A stretch of DNA of 40,484 nucleotides from Solirubrobacterales bacterium (GTDB lineage: Bacteria > Actinomycetota > Thermoleophilia > Solirubrobacterales > 70-9): NCBI GenBank assembly GCA_020438345.1, contig JAGQUU010000063.1, positions 1 to 40,484 of the forward strand, read 5' to 3'. Each line of letters begins with the position of its first letter. The stretch's first letter is position 1. The notes below the pieces were generated by a model that had not been told where the DNA came from, did no database searches, and saw nothing but the letters and a program-made list of their open reading frames with translations. Position numbers and translations under genes: made by a program. Below are positions 24,032 through 31,445 of the stretch, one piece after another.

Positions 24032-25441
24032 TCAGCTCGTTTTCACTTTCGGGTTGGTGGCCCGGCCGAGGTTGATGATTCCGGCACCGAAGCCGGAGGC
24101 CGGGTCCCCGGCCGCGTAGGCAGGAAGCCGGGCTGTGTCAATCAGCCTGCGGGTAACCCGGCCCGGCCCGGTTCGCTTCCCGAGCACGCCGGAGGCAATC
24201 ACCGATGCCGCCGCGCCGGCCACATGGGCCGCGGCCATCGAGGTTCCGATCCAGCCTGGTTCGATCCCGAACCAGGTGGGGTCGCGGGCGATCATCCCGA
24301 GTTGCATGATTGACCGGTTGCGGGAGATGAAGGGACAGTCCCGGCTGGTTCCGCCACCGGGCGCGGCCAGGTCGATCTCGCTGCTCTGGAAGGTGTAGCT
24401 CGCGACGCAGCCGGCTTCGGTGCTGCCGCCGACCGAGATCACTTCGGGTGCGGTGGCTGGCAGCGAGGGGCAGGTTTCATTTCCGCGGTTGCCGGAAGAA
24501 CCCACGAGAACGACGCCTTTTCGCCAGGCATGCATGAGCGCTTCCTCGACCGGCGGCACCTTGACACCGCAGGCGAAGTTGAGGGACATGGTGATGACCC
24601 GCGCGCCGTGGTTCGCGGCCCAGCGGATTCCCGCGGCGATGTCCTCGGTGTTTCCGTCGCCGTTCGCATCCATCACCCGGACGGGGATCAGCTTCGCGCG
24701 GTAGGCGATCCCGGTCAAAGCCCGCTTGTTGTCGGTCTGTTCACCGATGGTAGAGGCCACATGGGTACCGTGACCATTCTGGTCAAGGGGGTACGGATCA
24801 CGGTCGACGAAGTCATAGCCGGGCAGGAAACGGTCTGCGGCGAAGTCCGGACTGCGTTTGAACCTCTGGCCCTTGTTCCGGTAGGCGATACCGGTGTCGA
24901 GCACGGCGATCTTCACCCCGGCCGCTCCTGCACGCTTGATCTTGCGGAGGTGCTGCCAGGCCCGAATCACGTTCATTCCGCCTCTCGATTCGGGGCCTGA
25001 CTGCCTGCTCAAAGGGTTACAGAGGCTGAGGCAGGGAAGGAAGTTCCATTGTTTCGAACGCCAGCCCGAGCGGTTGCCCTTGCGGCCGGGGTTCACCCCG
25101 GGATCATTCGGCAACCAGTTCGAAGTGCTGGCGATGTAGTTCGGCGTGGCGTAGCGGACTTTCGGTGAATCCTCGATGTTCATGGCTGCCAGGTGCGGGT
25201 CAGCGGCCTCCGGGATCTGGATGGTCGCCGGAGTGGTCTGGCTTTCGTAGGCGACCAGTACCTCCCCGGCCACAGCGACCTGGCCTGTGCTCAGCGTGGT
25301 GGTTTCCTGGCCGGATACGACCGCACTTTCCGGTTCCGTAGGTACAGCGGGAGCGGATGAGGGCAGCAGCAGTACGGCCGCGGTTGCTGCGGCCAGCAAG
25401 GCGCAGATTGGCGCGAGGCTGAGGTGGGCTGAACGGTTCAA
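24032..25441 (-). CDS. Secreted subtilisin-like serine protease (S8)
   Basis: Exported subtilase of about 469 residues. Signal peptide is APICALLAAATAAVLLLPSSAPA. The full triad is present: Asp182 (AVLDTGIAY), His224 (NGHGTHVAS), oxyanion Asn318 (GSSGNRG) and Ser401 (IGTSMAAAHVAG). Several cysteines (LPCLSLCNP, FACGV, ETCPS, GCVAS, RDCPF) suggest disulfides. The region between the signal and Asp182 has short I9-like elements (VAVAGEVLVAYE, KVRYATPNYIAS) but is brief, so the inhibitor propeptide may be reduced. No C-terminal membrane anchor or sorting signal is seen, so a soluble enzyme is likely. The start is TTG 25441, the first in-frame start giving a complete signal; the ribosome site is weak. 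Confidence 0.9.
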   Translation of the reverse strand: MNRSAHLSLAPICALLAAATAAVLLLPSSAPAVPTEPESAVVSGQETTTLSTGQVAVAGEVLVAYESQTTPATIQIPEAADPHLAAMNIEDSPKVRYATPNYIASTSNWLPNDPGVNPGRKGNRSGWRSKQWNFLPCLSLCNPLSRQSGPESRGGMNVIRAWQHLRKIKRAGAAGVKIAVLDTGIAYRNKGQRFKRSPDFAADRFLPGYDFVDRDPYPLDQNGHGTHVASTIGEQTDNKRALTGIAYRAKLIPVRVMDANGDGNTEDIAAGIRWAANHGARVITMSLNFACGVKVPPVEEALMHAWRKGVVLVGSSGNRGNETCPSLPATAPEVISVGGSTEAGCVASYTFQSSEIDLAAPGGGTSRDCPFISRNRSIMQLGMIARDPTWFGIEPGWIGTSMAAAHVAGAAASVIASGVLGKRTGPGRVTRRLIDTARLPAYAAGDPASGFGAGIINLGRATNPKVKTS

Positions 25442-25504
25442 GGGATGGTCCGGAATGTTCCGGCGTATCTAGAACACCGCTTTTGTCTCCGGGTTGCTGG
25501 CGGA

Positions 25505-25534
25505 TTGATCAGGACCTTCCCGATGGCTTACTCT
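25505..25534 (+). promoter_or_regulatory. Promoter TTGATC-N18-TACTCT for tadA
   Basis: TTGATC (25505-25510), 18 nt, TACTCT (25529-25534), then 6 nt to GTG 25541. If real, the transcript begins at or next to GTG 25541, and ATG 25523 is untranscribed promoter DNA. Confidence 0.5.
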
Positions 25535-26032
25535 GAACCGGTGATTTCCGAACAGGATCCGGGTTTCTCCTCTTCGCCGGAGGCTGATGAAGCCCTGATG
25601 CGGATTGCGATTGAGGCAGCCCGGGAGGCCGAGGTCCATGGTGATGTTCCGATTGGTGCGTTGATTGCACGCGGGGGAGAAGTTATCGCCAAAGCCGGGA
25701 ACCGTCGAGAGATCGACCGTGATCCGACCGCACATGCGGAGCTGATCGCGATTCGCCAGGCGGCCGCGGTCATGGGTGGCTGGAGGCTGCCGGAAACGAC
25801 CCTCTATGTCACGCTCGAACCCTGTGCGATGTGTGCCGGGGCAATCGTCCTCGCGCGCATACCCCGCGTGGTGTTCGGCGCTTCAGACCCGAAAGCCGGA
25901 GCGGCGGGCTCGATCCTGGACGTCCTTGGTGAGGAAGCTCTGAACCACCGTCCCGAAGTTGAGTCAGGACTTTTGGAACGGGAGTGTGGGGACCTGCTCA
26001 GGGAGTTCTTCTCGGGCAGACGCAGGCCCTGA
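25523..26032 (+). CDS. tadA: tRNA-specific adenosine deaminase TadA (cytidine/deoxycytidylate deaminase fold)
   Basis: Zinc deaminase that makes inosine at the wobble position of tRNA-Arg(ACG). Zinc/catalytic motifs: TAHAELIAI (His71, Glu73) and TLEPCAMCAGAI (Cys101, Cys104). The core begins at DEALMRIAIEAAREAEVHGDVPIGALI and ends with a short helical, Arg-rich tail. Guanine deaminase or another nucleoside deaminase is possible but less likely given the close match to TadA around PCAMCAGA. Start is uncertain: ATG 25523 gives 169 residues, while GTG 25541 lies 6 nt after TACTCT and would suit a leaderless message. Both give a non-homologous acidic N-terminal extension. Confidence 0.9.
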   Translation: MAYSEPVISEQDPGFSSSPEADEALMRIAIEAAREAEVHGDVPIGALIARGGEVIAKAGNRREIDRDPTAHAELIAIRQAAAVMGGWRLPETTLYVTLEPCAMCAGAIVLARIPRVVFGASDPKAGAAGSILDVLGEEALNHRPEVESGLLERECGDLLREFFSGRRRP

Positions 26033-26140
26033 GGGGCTTTCCTGGCCGCCGGATTCAGTACCCGGCCATCCTTTGTTGGCTGGGTGGACGGTCCGGCCAC
26101 AGTGGTCGTCTGTTGCCCGCCGGATAACTCTGCTGAGCAC

Positions 26141-26228
26141 GGAGAGGGTGGGATTCGAACCCACGAGGCGAGAGATCCCGCCCACGCGATTTCCAATCGC
26201 GCTCCTTAAGCCGCTCGGACACCTCTCC
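26141..26228 (-). tRNA. tRNA-Ser (anticodon GGA)
   Basis: Class II tRNA of 88 nt without encoded CCA. Acceptor GGAGAGG pairs with CCTCTCC. Anticodon stem CGCGA/TCGCG encloses loop TTGGAAA, anticodon GGA (reads UCC/UCU). There is a long variable arm, and T-arm GTGGG TTCGAAT CCCAC. TAGCCT (26245-26240) lies 11 nt upstream as a likely -10. Confidence 0.97.
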
Positions 26229-26309
26229 GGGGAATGGGAAGGCTACCCGAGACGAGCTGCCGAAGGCGCCCCCGTGAGGCCCGAGCCGCTAGCCTTCTGG
26301 TTCACCCCC

Positions 26310-26396
26310 GGAGGGGTGCGAGAGTGGTTGAATCGGGCAGTCTCGAAAACTGTTGTGCCTTTCGGGGTACCGTGGGTTCGAATCCCACCCCCTCCG
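26310..26396 (+). tRNA. tRNA-Ser (anticodon CGA)
   Basis: Class II tRNA of 87 nt. Acceptor GGAGGGG pairs with CCCCTCC; anticodon loop CTCGAAA in stem CAGT/ACTG gives CGA (reads UCG); long variable arm; T-arm GTGGG TTCGAAT CCCAC; CCA not encoded. It is divergent from tRNA-Ser(GGA), 81 nt away. TAGCCT (26290-26295) is its likely -10. Confidence 0.97.
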
Positions 26397-26484
26397 CTTG
26401 ACTTGCGCTTCTTGAAGCTTCTTCGAGATGAACGGTTTGAGCAGGCTGTCTGGTCTGCACACCATGAATCAAGAATCGGCGTTC

Positions 26485-26503
26485 AGCCCCGGATTCCGGG
26501 GCT
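26485..26503 (+). terminator. Terminator after tRNA-Ser(CGA)
   Basis: Perfect 8-bp stem AGCCCCGG (26485-26492) with CCGGGGCT (26496-26503), loop ATT, followed by TCTTGCTAT. It lies between the tRNA and the 3' end of the convergent VOC gene and may serve both. Confidence 0.75.
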
Positions 26504-26508
26504 TCTTG

Positions 26509-26886
26509 CTATCTGGGCCCGTAGCGGTTGTGTATGCCGAGAACGTTGCCGTCGGGGTCCTTGAAATATGCCTGGTTGCAGACACCGCTGTCGATTGTGT
26601 CGGTGACAAATTCGACCCCTTTGCTTTCGAGGTCGGCCCGCGAAGCTTCGAAGTCATCTACCCGAAGCACCACGCTGCTGCCACCAGAGGGAGCGAAAGG
26701 CATGCCGAAGGCGGACGGGTCCATAACCGCGATGGTCAGGTTCCCGGTTTCGAACTCGAAGGCCGGCATTTCACCCCATTGTCCTGATTCCTCGAGTCCG
26801 AGAGTTTCCCGGTAGAAGGTCCTGGCTTTCTCGATGTCCTGGGTTGCAAGGGTCACGAAATCGGTTCCGGTTACGGGCACTTTCAC
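26509..26886 (-). CDS. VOC-superfamily (glyoxalase/bleomycin-resistance-like) protein
   Basis: Small soluble protein with the paired beta-alpha-beta-beta-beta modules of the vicinal oxygen chelate fold: FVTLATQDIEKARTFYRETLGLEE at the start of module one and SVVLRVDDFEASRADLESKGVEFV, then CNQAYFKDPDGNVLGIHNRY, for module two. The role (dioxygenase, lyase or binding protein) cannot be told. GTG 26886 overlaps the upstream stop as GTGA; GTG 26880, six bases later, has AGGAG at better spacing and would give two fewer residues. It is translated with the preceding membrane protein gene. Confidence 0.85.
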   Translation of the reverse strand: MKVPVTGTDFVTLATQDIEKARTFYRETLGLEESGQWGEMPAFEFETGNLTIAVMDPSAFGMPFAPSGGSSVVLRVDDFEASRADLESKGVEFVTDTIDSGVCNQAYFKDPDGNVLGIHNRYGPR

Positions 26887-28889
26887 TCCTGTCTTCGGGG
26901 TTTCCGGTCTGATGGTAGCGCTGCTTCCTCCGGACGCCCGAGCAGATACGAGCAGACCCCGGTCAGGGTGATCGTCGCAACCACAATCAGGAGTGGCCCC
27001 GAATCTTCCGTCACTGAACCGATAAGTCCGCCCGCCAGTCCGCCGACAAGTGCTGCCGGCCAGATCGGTCCTGCCCAGGGCCGGAACATCGCCCGGTTGC
27101 GGATCGCGAAGGCGGCGGCAAGCAGGCAGGCGAGAGTGACCAGGGGCATGTTGCCCTTCCAGAGTTGCTGCCAGGCGAGGGTGGTACGCCGCTGAATGTC
27201 CTGGAGCAGTCCGTCGCCGCCACCGGAAAGCACGCCGCTGTAGTGACCTTGGCCACCGGCTGTCGCCAGGTCAAGCCCGGCCAGGAGGATCAGGCCCGCT
27301 ACCGGCGCGGCACAGAGAATCACGACCCGCTTCCAGCCCCAGCGGCCGGGCAGCATCATCATCGCCGCGACAGCGGTGGCCGAGGCGACGATGATCGCCG
27401 CCCCGACCCCGGCTCCGAGCCTCCCGGAACCGAGAATGACACCGAGCACAAGGCCGCTGAGCAGGACGATCAGGGCGTTACGACTGGTTTTTGGCCGGCC
27501 GCTCAGGATTGCCGCAAGGCCCGCCAGCAGCAGGACCATGAGCGCTGGTTTCAGTTCGTTGCCGATCCCGTAGAAGCGGGAGCCGTAACCGGGATTCGGG
27601 CCGAGTATGGACCTGGTGATGAGCTCGGAACCGAGGGCCAGATCGATGGTGATCACGCCGAGACCAATTGCCGCCGGGAGGAGCGTGGCCCGGGGCCAGC
27701 GCAGGAGACGGTCCGAGATGACCCCGAGTACCAGTGCGAGACCGGCGATCAGCGCATATTCGGCCTCGGCGGTGGGATTGCCGATCGCGGCGGGCACGAG
27801 GATAACGGTCGGAATCCAGAGAATCGAAAGGCCGCCGATGCGCCTCACCGGGGCGGCGATCCTCTCCCGGCCGGCAAATGCCCCGGCTGCCAGGTAGACC
27901 AGAAGCCAGGCAACGAAAACGAATGCGATGGCGGTTGTCCGGCGTGGCCCGAGCTCATCGAGCCGGTCACGGAACGGTGTGAGCTCCTCCGGCTGCCGGT
28001 CACCTTCGGACCGGAACGCCTTGCCGGTCATTTCGTCCGGAACCGGTATGCCGAGGTGGTCGAGAATCGTAGGGGCGATGTCGATACCGGCGACCAGATT
28101 TGGCAGGTTCGTGGTGTCGGAGGTGAGTCCGCCGGCGCTGGTCCCTTCGAGTCCGGCTGTCGCGATCGGCAGCAGGGGAAGGATCGGGGCCAGAGGCGGA
28201 GTCTGGGTGGCGATCACCAGCTGGCCGGGCCGTCGCAGCTCAACGATCTGTTCGAGCTCCCTCAAGCCGTCGCGGCCGGGTGATGTGGCCACGACGACCA
28301 GTCTGTACCGGTGGGATTGCCTGATCGCCCGGCGCGCCGTGTCGCTGGTGTCGGCCAGGGCCAGTGAGGAGACATACCCGAGCCGGTCGGTGGCGGGAAT
28401 CACCGTCTCCTGGAGCTTCGTGGCATCACCCACGTAGGCAGCGCCTTCCGGGATCGAACTGGCAAGCAGTCCGGGCTCGATGGTCTGGGGGGCTGTTTCT
28501 GCCCGCTCGAGAATTGCCTCCCAGCCTTCTACTGAACCGCTGCCACCGACCATTCGGGCGAGCCCGACCGGCGGAACCTCCGACGGGTCATAGGTGGACC
28601 TGGAAACCCTGGCTCCCTGGCTGATGTCAAGCAGAGCCTGCTCACGACGGTAGGAACCCTGGGTGACACTCGACAGGCCGATGGACAGTTCGGGGATTGC
28701 CGTGAAACCCTCAAGGATCTCTTCGCTGTACGAGGGTGGGGACTCGGTGTCCTGCGGAATCAGAACCAGGATCGCTGTATTCGAGGATTCGCCCGTGGGT
28801 TCAACGGCCGCTCCTGCGGCAGGGAGAATCGAGGCCATCAGGGCCAGGCAGATTGTCGCCGCCACGGTGGCGGCGCGGAGGCGCATCAC
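26883..28889 (-). CDS. Membrane protein: alkaline-phosphatase-like extracytoplasmic domain plus polytopic C-terminus
   Basis: About 668 residues. N-terminal signal segment MRLRAATVAATICLALMASILPAAG; then an outside domain of about 320 residues beginning SSNTAILVLIPQDT and ending GIDIAPTILDHLGIPVPDEMTGKAF, an ending typical of alkaline-phosphatase/sulfatase-fold enzymes. Full metal ligands (the early Asp and later Asp/His set) are not obvious, so it may be degenerate. About ten membrane spans follow, with loop GPNPGYGSRFYGIGNELKPALMVLLL; an RFYGIGNE-type loop recurs in a family of uncharacterised bacterial membrane proteins. GTG 28889 is chosen because TACAAT lies 6 nt upstream; ATG 28886 is the next codon. 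The reading frame extends further upstream, but that part is unlikely to be translated. Function unknown. Confidence 0.72.
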   Translation of the reverse strand: MMRLRAATVAATICLALMASILPAAGAAVEPTGESSNTAILVLIPQDTESPPSYSEEILEGFTAIPELSIGLSSVTQGSYRREQALLDISQGARVSRSTYDPSEVPPVGLARMVGGSGSVEGWEAILERAETAPQTIEPGLLASSIPEGAAYVGDATKLQETVIPATDRLGYVSSLALADTSDTARRAIRQSHRYRLVVVATSPGRDGLRELEQIVELRRPGQLVIATQTPPLAPILPLLPIATAGLEGTSAGGLTSDTTNLPNLVAGIDIAPTILDHLGIPVPDEMTGKAFRSEGDRQPEELTPFRDRLDELGPRRTTAIAFVFVAWLLVYLAAGAFAGRERIAAPVRRIGGLSILWIPTVILVPAAIGNPTAEAEYALIAGLALVLGVISDRLLRWPRATLLPAAIGLGVITIDLALGSELITRSILGPNPGYGSRFYGIGNELKPALMVLLLAGLAAILSGRPKTSRNALIVLLSGLVLGVILGSGRLGAGVGAAIIVASATAVAAMMMLPGRWGWKRVVILCAAPVAGLILLAGLDLATAGGQGHYSGVLSGGGDGLLQDIQRRTTLAWQQLWKGNMPLVTLACLLAAAFAIRNRAMFRPWAGPIWPAALVGGLAGGLIGSVTEDSGPLLIVVATITLTGVCSYLLGRPEEAALPSDRKPRRQE

Positions 28890-28895
28890 AGCGGC

Positions 28896-28901
28896 ATTGT
28901 A
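28896..28901 (-). promoter_or_regulatory. -10 element TACAAT for the alkaline-phosphatase-like membrane protein
   Basis: TACAAT on the - strand with a 6-nt gap to GTG 28889, a 5/6 match to TATAAT. No convincing -35. The arrangement implies a leaderless message. Confidence 0.5.
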
Positions 28902-28942
28902 TTCGTGGCTTTCCGGAACGCGGCCTGTCCGGGTATCGCCGG

Positions 28943-28948
28943 TAGGGT
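28943..28948 (+). promoter_or_regulatory. -10-like TAGGGT for the small gene at 28955
   Basis: TAGGGT with a 6-nt gap to ATG 28955; no ribosome site intervenes. It forms a divergent pair with TACAAT on the other strand, about 45 bp away. Confidence 0.4.
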
Positions 28949-28954
28949 GACTGC

Positions 28955-29215
28955 ATGAGTATTGAACCGGAGCAGTCGCCGTCGGCAAGAATCGGGGCTC
29001 TCGCCCAGGAACTTATGGAGCAGGTCGAACGCGACACTCCTGGGGCGCGGCTGGATCAGCTGGTGATCTCGGCGGTCCTCAGCGAGGACGCCGGACCGGA
29101 GGAGCAGACGATGCATGTCCAGCTCGTCTCTGACTCATCCGATCCGCTCTCGGTGGTCGGTCTGTTGACCGTGGCCCTTGAACTGGCAAAGGGCCAGCTC
29201 ACCGGCTCAGAATAA
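28955..29215 (+). CDS. Small acidic hypothetical protein
   Basis: 86 residues, no family recognised. Acidic and likely cytoplasmic: a helix IGALAQELMEQVERDTPGARL, then LDQLVISAVLSEDAGPEEQTMHVQLVSDSSDPLSVVGLL and a final helix TVALELAKGQL. The order helix, two or three strands, helix is consistent with a small alpha/beta domain. TAGGGT lies 6 nt before ATG 28955. It is divergent from the phosphatase-like membrane protein and convergent with rpsD, with a strong hairpin between it and rpsD. Confidence 0.65.
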   Translation: MSIEPEQSPSARIGALAQELMEQVERDTPGARLDQLVISAVLSEDAGPEEQTMHVQLVSDSSDPLSVVGLLTVALELAKGQLTGSE

Positions 29216-29255
29216 GCAATTCAAACTGGCCAGGCAGGTGTTGCCACCCACCGGA

Positions 29256-29290
29256 GCCAGTTCATCCAATCGTTGCTTTCGTGAACTGGC
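29256..29290. terminator. Bidirectional-looking hairpin between the small gene and rpsD
   Basis: Perfect 9-bp arms GCCAGTTCA (29256-29264) and TGAACTGGC (29282-29290) around a 17-nt loop. Outside them CACCC (from 29247) and GGGTG (29291-29295) extend the pairing across a 6-nt bulge. It is suitably placed to separate convergent transcripts, although T-runs are poor on both sides. Confidence 0.55.
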
Positions 29291-29333
29291 GGGTGAGCCT
29301 GGGAGGGTGGGCAGGACTCCGCCCGACTACTTG

Positions 29334-29954
29334 CTACCGCGAGTAATGCTCGACAATCAGACGCTCTTCGATCGGTGCGGCGATGTCGCTCCGATCGGGC
29401 AGGCGATTGACCGTGCCCTTGAGGCCGTCATGATCGGCGAGTAGCCAGGCCGGGGTCGGTCCGGCCGACTCGGTTGACTGGCGGGCCATCGGCTCGATCG
29501 CCGAGCCCGGCTTGACGGCGATCTCGTCACCGGCCGTCACCTCGTACGAGGGCCGGTCGAGACGCTTGCCGTTTACGGTGATGTGCTGGTGGACGACAAA
29601 CTGGCGAGCCTGGGCACGGGTTGATGCCAGGCCGAGGCGGTAGACCACGTTGTCAAGCCGTGCCTCGAGGTGGCGCATGAGGTTCTCGCCGGCCATGCCT
29701 TCTTCGCGGTTGGCGCGATCGAAGAGCTTCGCGAACTGCTTCTCGCGCAGGCCGTACATCGACTTGGCGCGCTGCTTGGCCCGCATTCGGACCGAAAACT
29801 CGGAGGCACGACGACGGCCGCGGCCATGCTGGCCGGGCGGGTATGGGCGCCGCTCCATGGCGCTTTTGCCGCCAAGGGCGCGTTCACCCTTGAGTCCGAG
29901 ATCTACGCCTTCACGGCGCGAAAGCTTTTCTTTTGGTCCTGTGTATCTACCCAT
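29334..29954 (-). CDS. rpsD: 30S ribosomal protein S4
   Basis: Primary-binding small-subunit protein that nucleates 16S rRNA 5'-domain assembly. 206 residues. MGRYTGPKEKLSRREGVDLGLKGERALGGKSA at the N-terminus, RRASEFSVRMRAKQRAKSMYGL, then the S4 RNA-binding domain RLDNVVYRLGLASTRAQARQFVVHQHITVNGKRLDRPSYEV and C-terminal EERLIVEHYSR. The zinc-binding cysteines of some S4 proteins are absent. It stands alone here, away from rpsM-rpsK-rpoA. TAGCCT (29973-29968) lies 13 nt before the ATG, the same hexamer found upstream of both tRNA-Ser genes. Confidence 0.97.
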   Translation of the reverse strand: MGRYTGPKEKLSRREGVDLGLKGERALGGKSAMERRPYPPGQHGRGRRRASEFSVRMRAKQRAKSMYGLREKQFAKLFDRANREEGMAGENLMRHLEARLDNVVYRLGLASTRAQARQFVVHQHITVNGKRLDRPSYEVTAGDEIAVKPGSAIEPMARQSTESAGPTPAWLLADHDGLKGTVNRLPDRSDIAAPIEERLIVEHYSR

Positions 29955-30044
29955 AGTGCGGCGAAGGAGGCTACAGGATCAGTCACCATCCCGCTTTCCG
30001 CGCCTTGGTCGAGGGCCGGTCTGTTCACGCGCCGAACCGGGTCC

Positions 30045-30050
30045 TATAGT
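30045..30050 (+). promoter_or_regulatory. -10 element TATAGT for yqgE
   Basis: TATAGT, a 5/6 match, with a 6-nt gap to ATG 30057; weak TGTTCA at 30022-30027 with 17-nt spacing. A leaderless message is expected. Confidence 0.55.
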
Positions 30051-30056
30051 CGGTAC

Positions 30057-30578
30057 ATGGAGTCGCTCAAGGGACGTTTGCTGGTAGCCGCGCCGAGCCT
30101 TTTTGATTTCTTCCGGCGCACCGTCGTCCTGGTCGTAGAGCACACTGAACAGGGTGCATTCGGGGTGATCCTGAATCGACGGGCAGACACCGAAGTGGCG
30201 GAACTGGTTCCTGATCTTGGTCCGCTCGTCGAGCAGGGGGCGCCGCTCTGGGTCGGTGGACCGGTCGGACCGGACTCGATTGTTGTCCTGGGGGATTTCG
30301 ACGATCCGCAGCATTCAGCGGGTCTGGTCGACGGGAGTATCGGAGTGGTGGACCCTGATGGTGACGCGGAGTTTTCAAGGGCCAGGGTTTTCGTAGGTCA
30401 TGCCGGCTGGGGTCCCGGCCAGCTCGAGGCCGAGGTCGAGCGTGATTCGTGGATCGTCTCTGACTTCAATCCGGAGGATGTTTTCTCTGAGGGTGACCTC
30501 TGGGCGGAGGTGGTGCGGCGACCCGGCGGGGATTTCGTTTTGCTCGCGACCATGCCGGATGACCCGACCCTGAACTAG
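30057..30578 (+). CDS. yqgE: YqgE/AlgH family protein
   Basis: 173-residue cytoplasmic protein of the UPF0301 (YqgE/AlgH) family, whose biochemical role is not settled. Family segments: LKGRLLVAAPSLFDFFRRTVVLVVEHTEQGAFGVILNR near the start, PLWVGGPVGPDSIVVLGD, ARVFVGHAGWGPGQLEAEVERDSWIVSD, and the final LWAEVVRR. ATG 30057 yields the exact family N-terminus, and TATAGT sits 6 nt upstream. It is divergent from rpsD and followed by a short hairpin, so it is probably transcribed alone. Confidence 0.93.
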   Translation: MESLKGRLLVAAPSLFDFFRRTVVLVVEHTEQGAFGVILNRRADTEVAELVPDLGPLVEQGAPLWVGGPVGPDSIVVLGDFDDPQHSAGLVDGSIGVVDPDGDAEFSRARVFVGHAGWGPGQLEAEVERDSWIVSDFNPEDVFSEGDLWAEVVRRPGGDFVLLATMPDDPTLN

Positions 30579-30622
30579 ACGGGTAACTGAAAGCCAAACG
30601 CCGCGGGTCAACTGTTTGAACT

Positions 30623-30641
30623 TCAGGCAGCGGGGGCCTGA
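30623..30641 (+). terminator. Possible terminator after yqgE
   Basis: TCAGGC (30623-30628) pairs with GCCTGA (30636-30641) around a G-rich loop. Stem only 6 bp and T-run poor. A second 6-bp hairpin, CGGCAG/CTGCCG, follows near 30651-30669. Confidence 0.35.
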
Positions 30642-30724
30642 GCCCATTGACGGCAGATTCTGACTGCCGACAGGCGAAGCGGCAAGCGATCCCGACAAGG
30701 CCGTAGTCACGGGCCGGGCCTCGC

Positions 30725-30730
30725 TAGGCT
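30725..30730 (+). promoter_or_regulatory. -10-like TAGGCT for pdxH
   Basis: TAGGCT with a 6-nt gap to GTG 30737; no -35 recognised and no ribosome site, consistent with leaderless expression. Confidence 0.45.
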
Positions 30731-30736
30731 TGGCCC

Positions 30737-31366
30737 GTGTCGTTTCCTTCCCCTCAGCGGCAGCCCCTCGCCAGCGCTGATCTGGACCCCGATCCGATCG
30801 CTCAGTTCCAGAACTGGTTTGACGAAGCGGCCGGGGTCATGCCGCTTCCGGAGGCAATGACTCTCGCCACCGTTGACGGCGGGGGGAGGCCGGATGCCCG
30901 AATGGTCCTTTTGAAGGGAGTTGGCCTCGACGGTTTCCGGTTCTTCACCAATTACGGGGGGGTCAAGGCCAGCCAGCTTGATGCGACCGGCCTTGCTGCC
31001 CTCGTGTTCTTCTGGCCGCCTCTCGACCGTCAGGTCAGGGTCAGGGGCAGAGTCCAGCGGCTTGCCCCGGAAGCGTCTGACGAGTACTTCGCAACCCGGG
31101 ACCGGGAAAGCCGGATCGGGGCCTGGGCTTCGCCCCAGAGCCATCCTTTGCCGGACGGTCGCGAGTCACTCGAGCAGTTGGCAGAGGAGGTCGTCAGTAA
31201 GTTCGGTGATGGTGACGTTCCCCGTCCGGAGCATTGGGGTGGCTACCTGATCTCACCAATCGAGATCGAGTTCTGGCAGGGCCGCGGCGCCCGGCTTCAC
31301 GATCGTTTCCTCTACGAGGAGGAAACGGCTACGGGGCATTGGGGCATCACAAGGCTCGCCCCCTGA
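30737..31366 (+). CDS. pdxH: Pyridoxamine/pyridoxine 5'-phosphate oxidase
   Basis: FMN enzyme that makes pyridoxal 5'-phosphate from PNP or PMP, in the salvage or final step of vitamin B6 supply. 209 residues. MTLATVDGGGRPDARMVLLKGVGLDGFRFFTNYGG and SQLDATGLAALVFFWPPLDRQVRVRGRVQRL are the FMN-binding half; RESRIGAWASPQSHPL and the C-terminal signature ISPIEIEFWQGRGARLHDRFLYEE complete the active site. The start is GTG 30737, 6 nt after TAGGCT. No other B6 gene is adjacent. The closest family fit is classical PdxH rather than the Rv1155-type. Confidence 0.95.
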   Translation: MSFPSPQRQPLASADLDPDPIAQFQNWFDEAAGVMPLPEAMTLATVDGGGRPDARMVLLKGVGLDGFRFFTNYGGVKASQLDATGLAALVFFWPPLDRQVRVRGRVQRLAPEASDEYFATRDRESRIGAWASPQSHPLPDGRESLEQLAEEVVSKFGDGDVPRPEHWGGYLISPIEIEFWQGRGARLHDRFLYEEETATGHWGITRLAP

Positions 31367-31399
31367 GCAAACTCTCCTGCACGGCATTTCGCATTGAGG

Positions 31400-31429
31400 T
31401 GGACAAATACACGGGTATCCCTTTACCCT
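31400..31429 (+). promoter_or_regulatory. Promoter TGGACA-N18-TACCCT for the CHAP-like protein gene
   Basis: TGGACA (31400-31405, 5/6), 18 nt, TACCCT (31424-31429). It predicts a start near 31436 and a leader of about 10 nt to ATG 31446. Confidence 0.5.
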
Positions 31430-31445
31430 GTCAGGCTCAGTTCTG

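Noticed and set aside
27165..28283. Long open frame (372 codons) on the + strand
   Set aside because: Antisense shadow of the phosphatase-like membrane gene; low complexity and no start signal.
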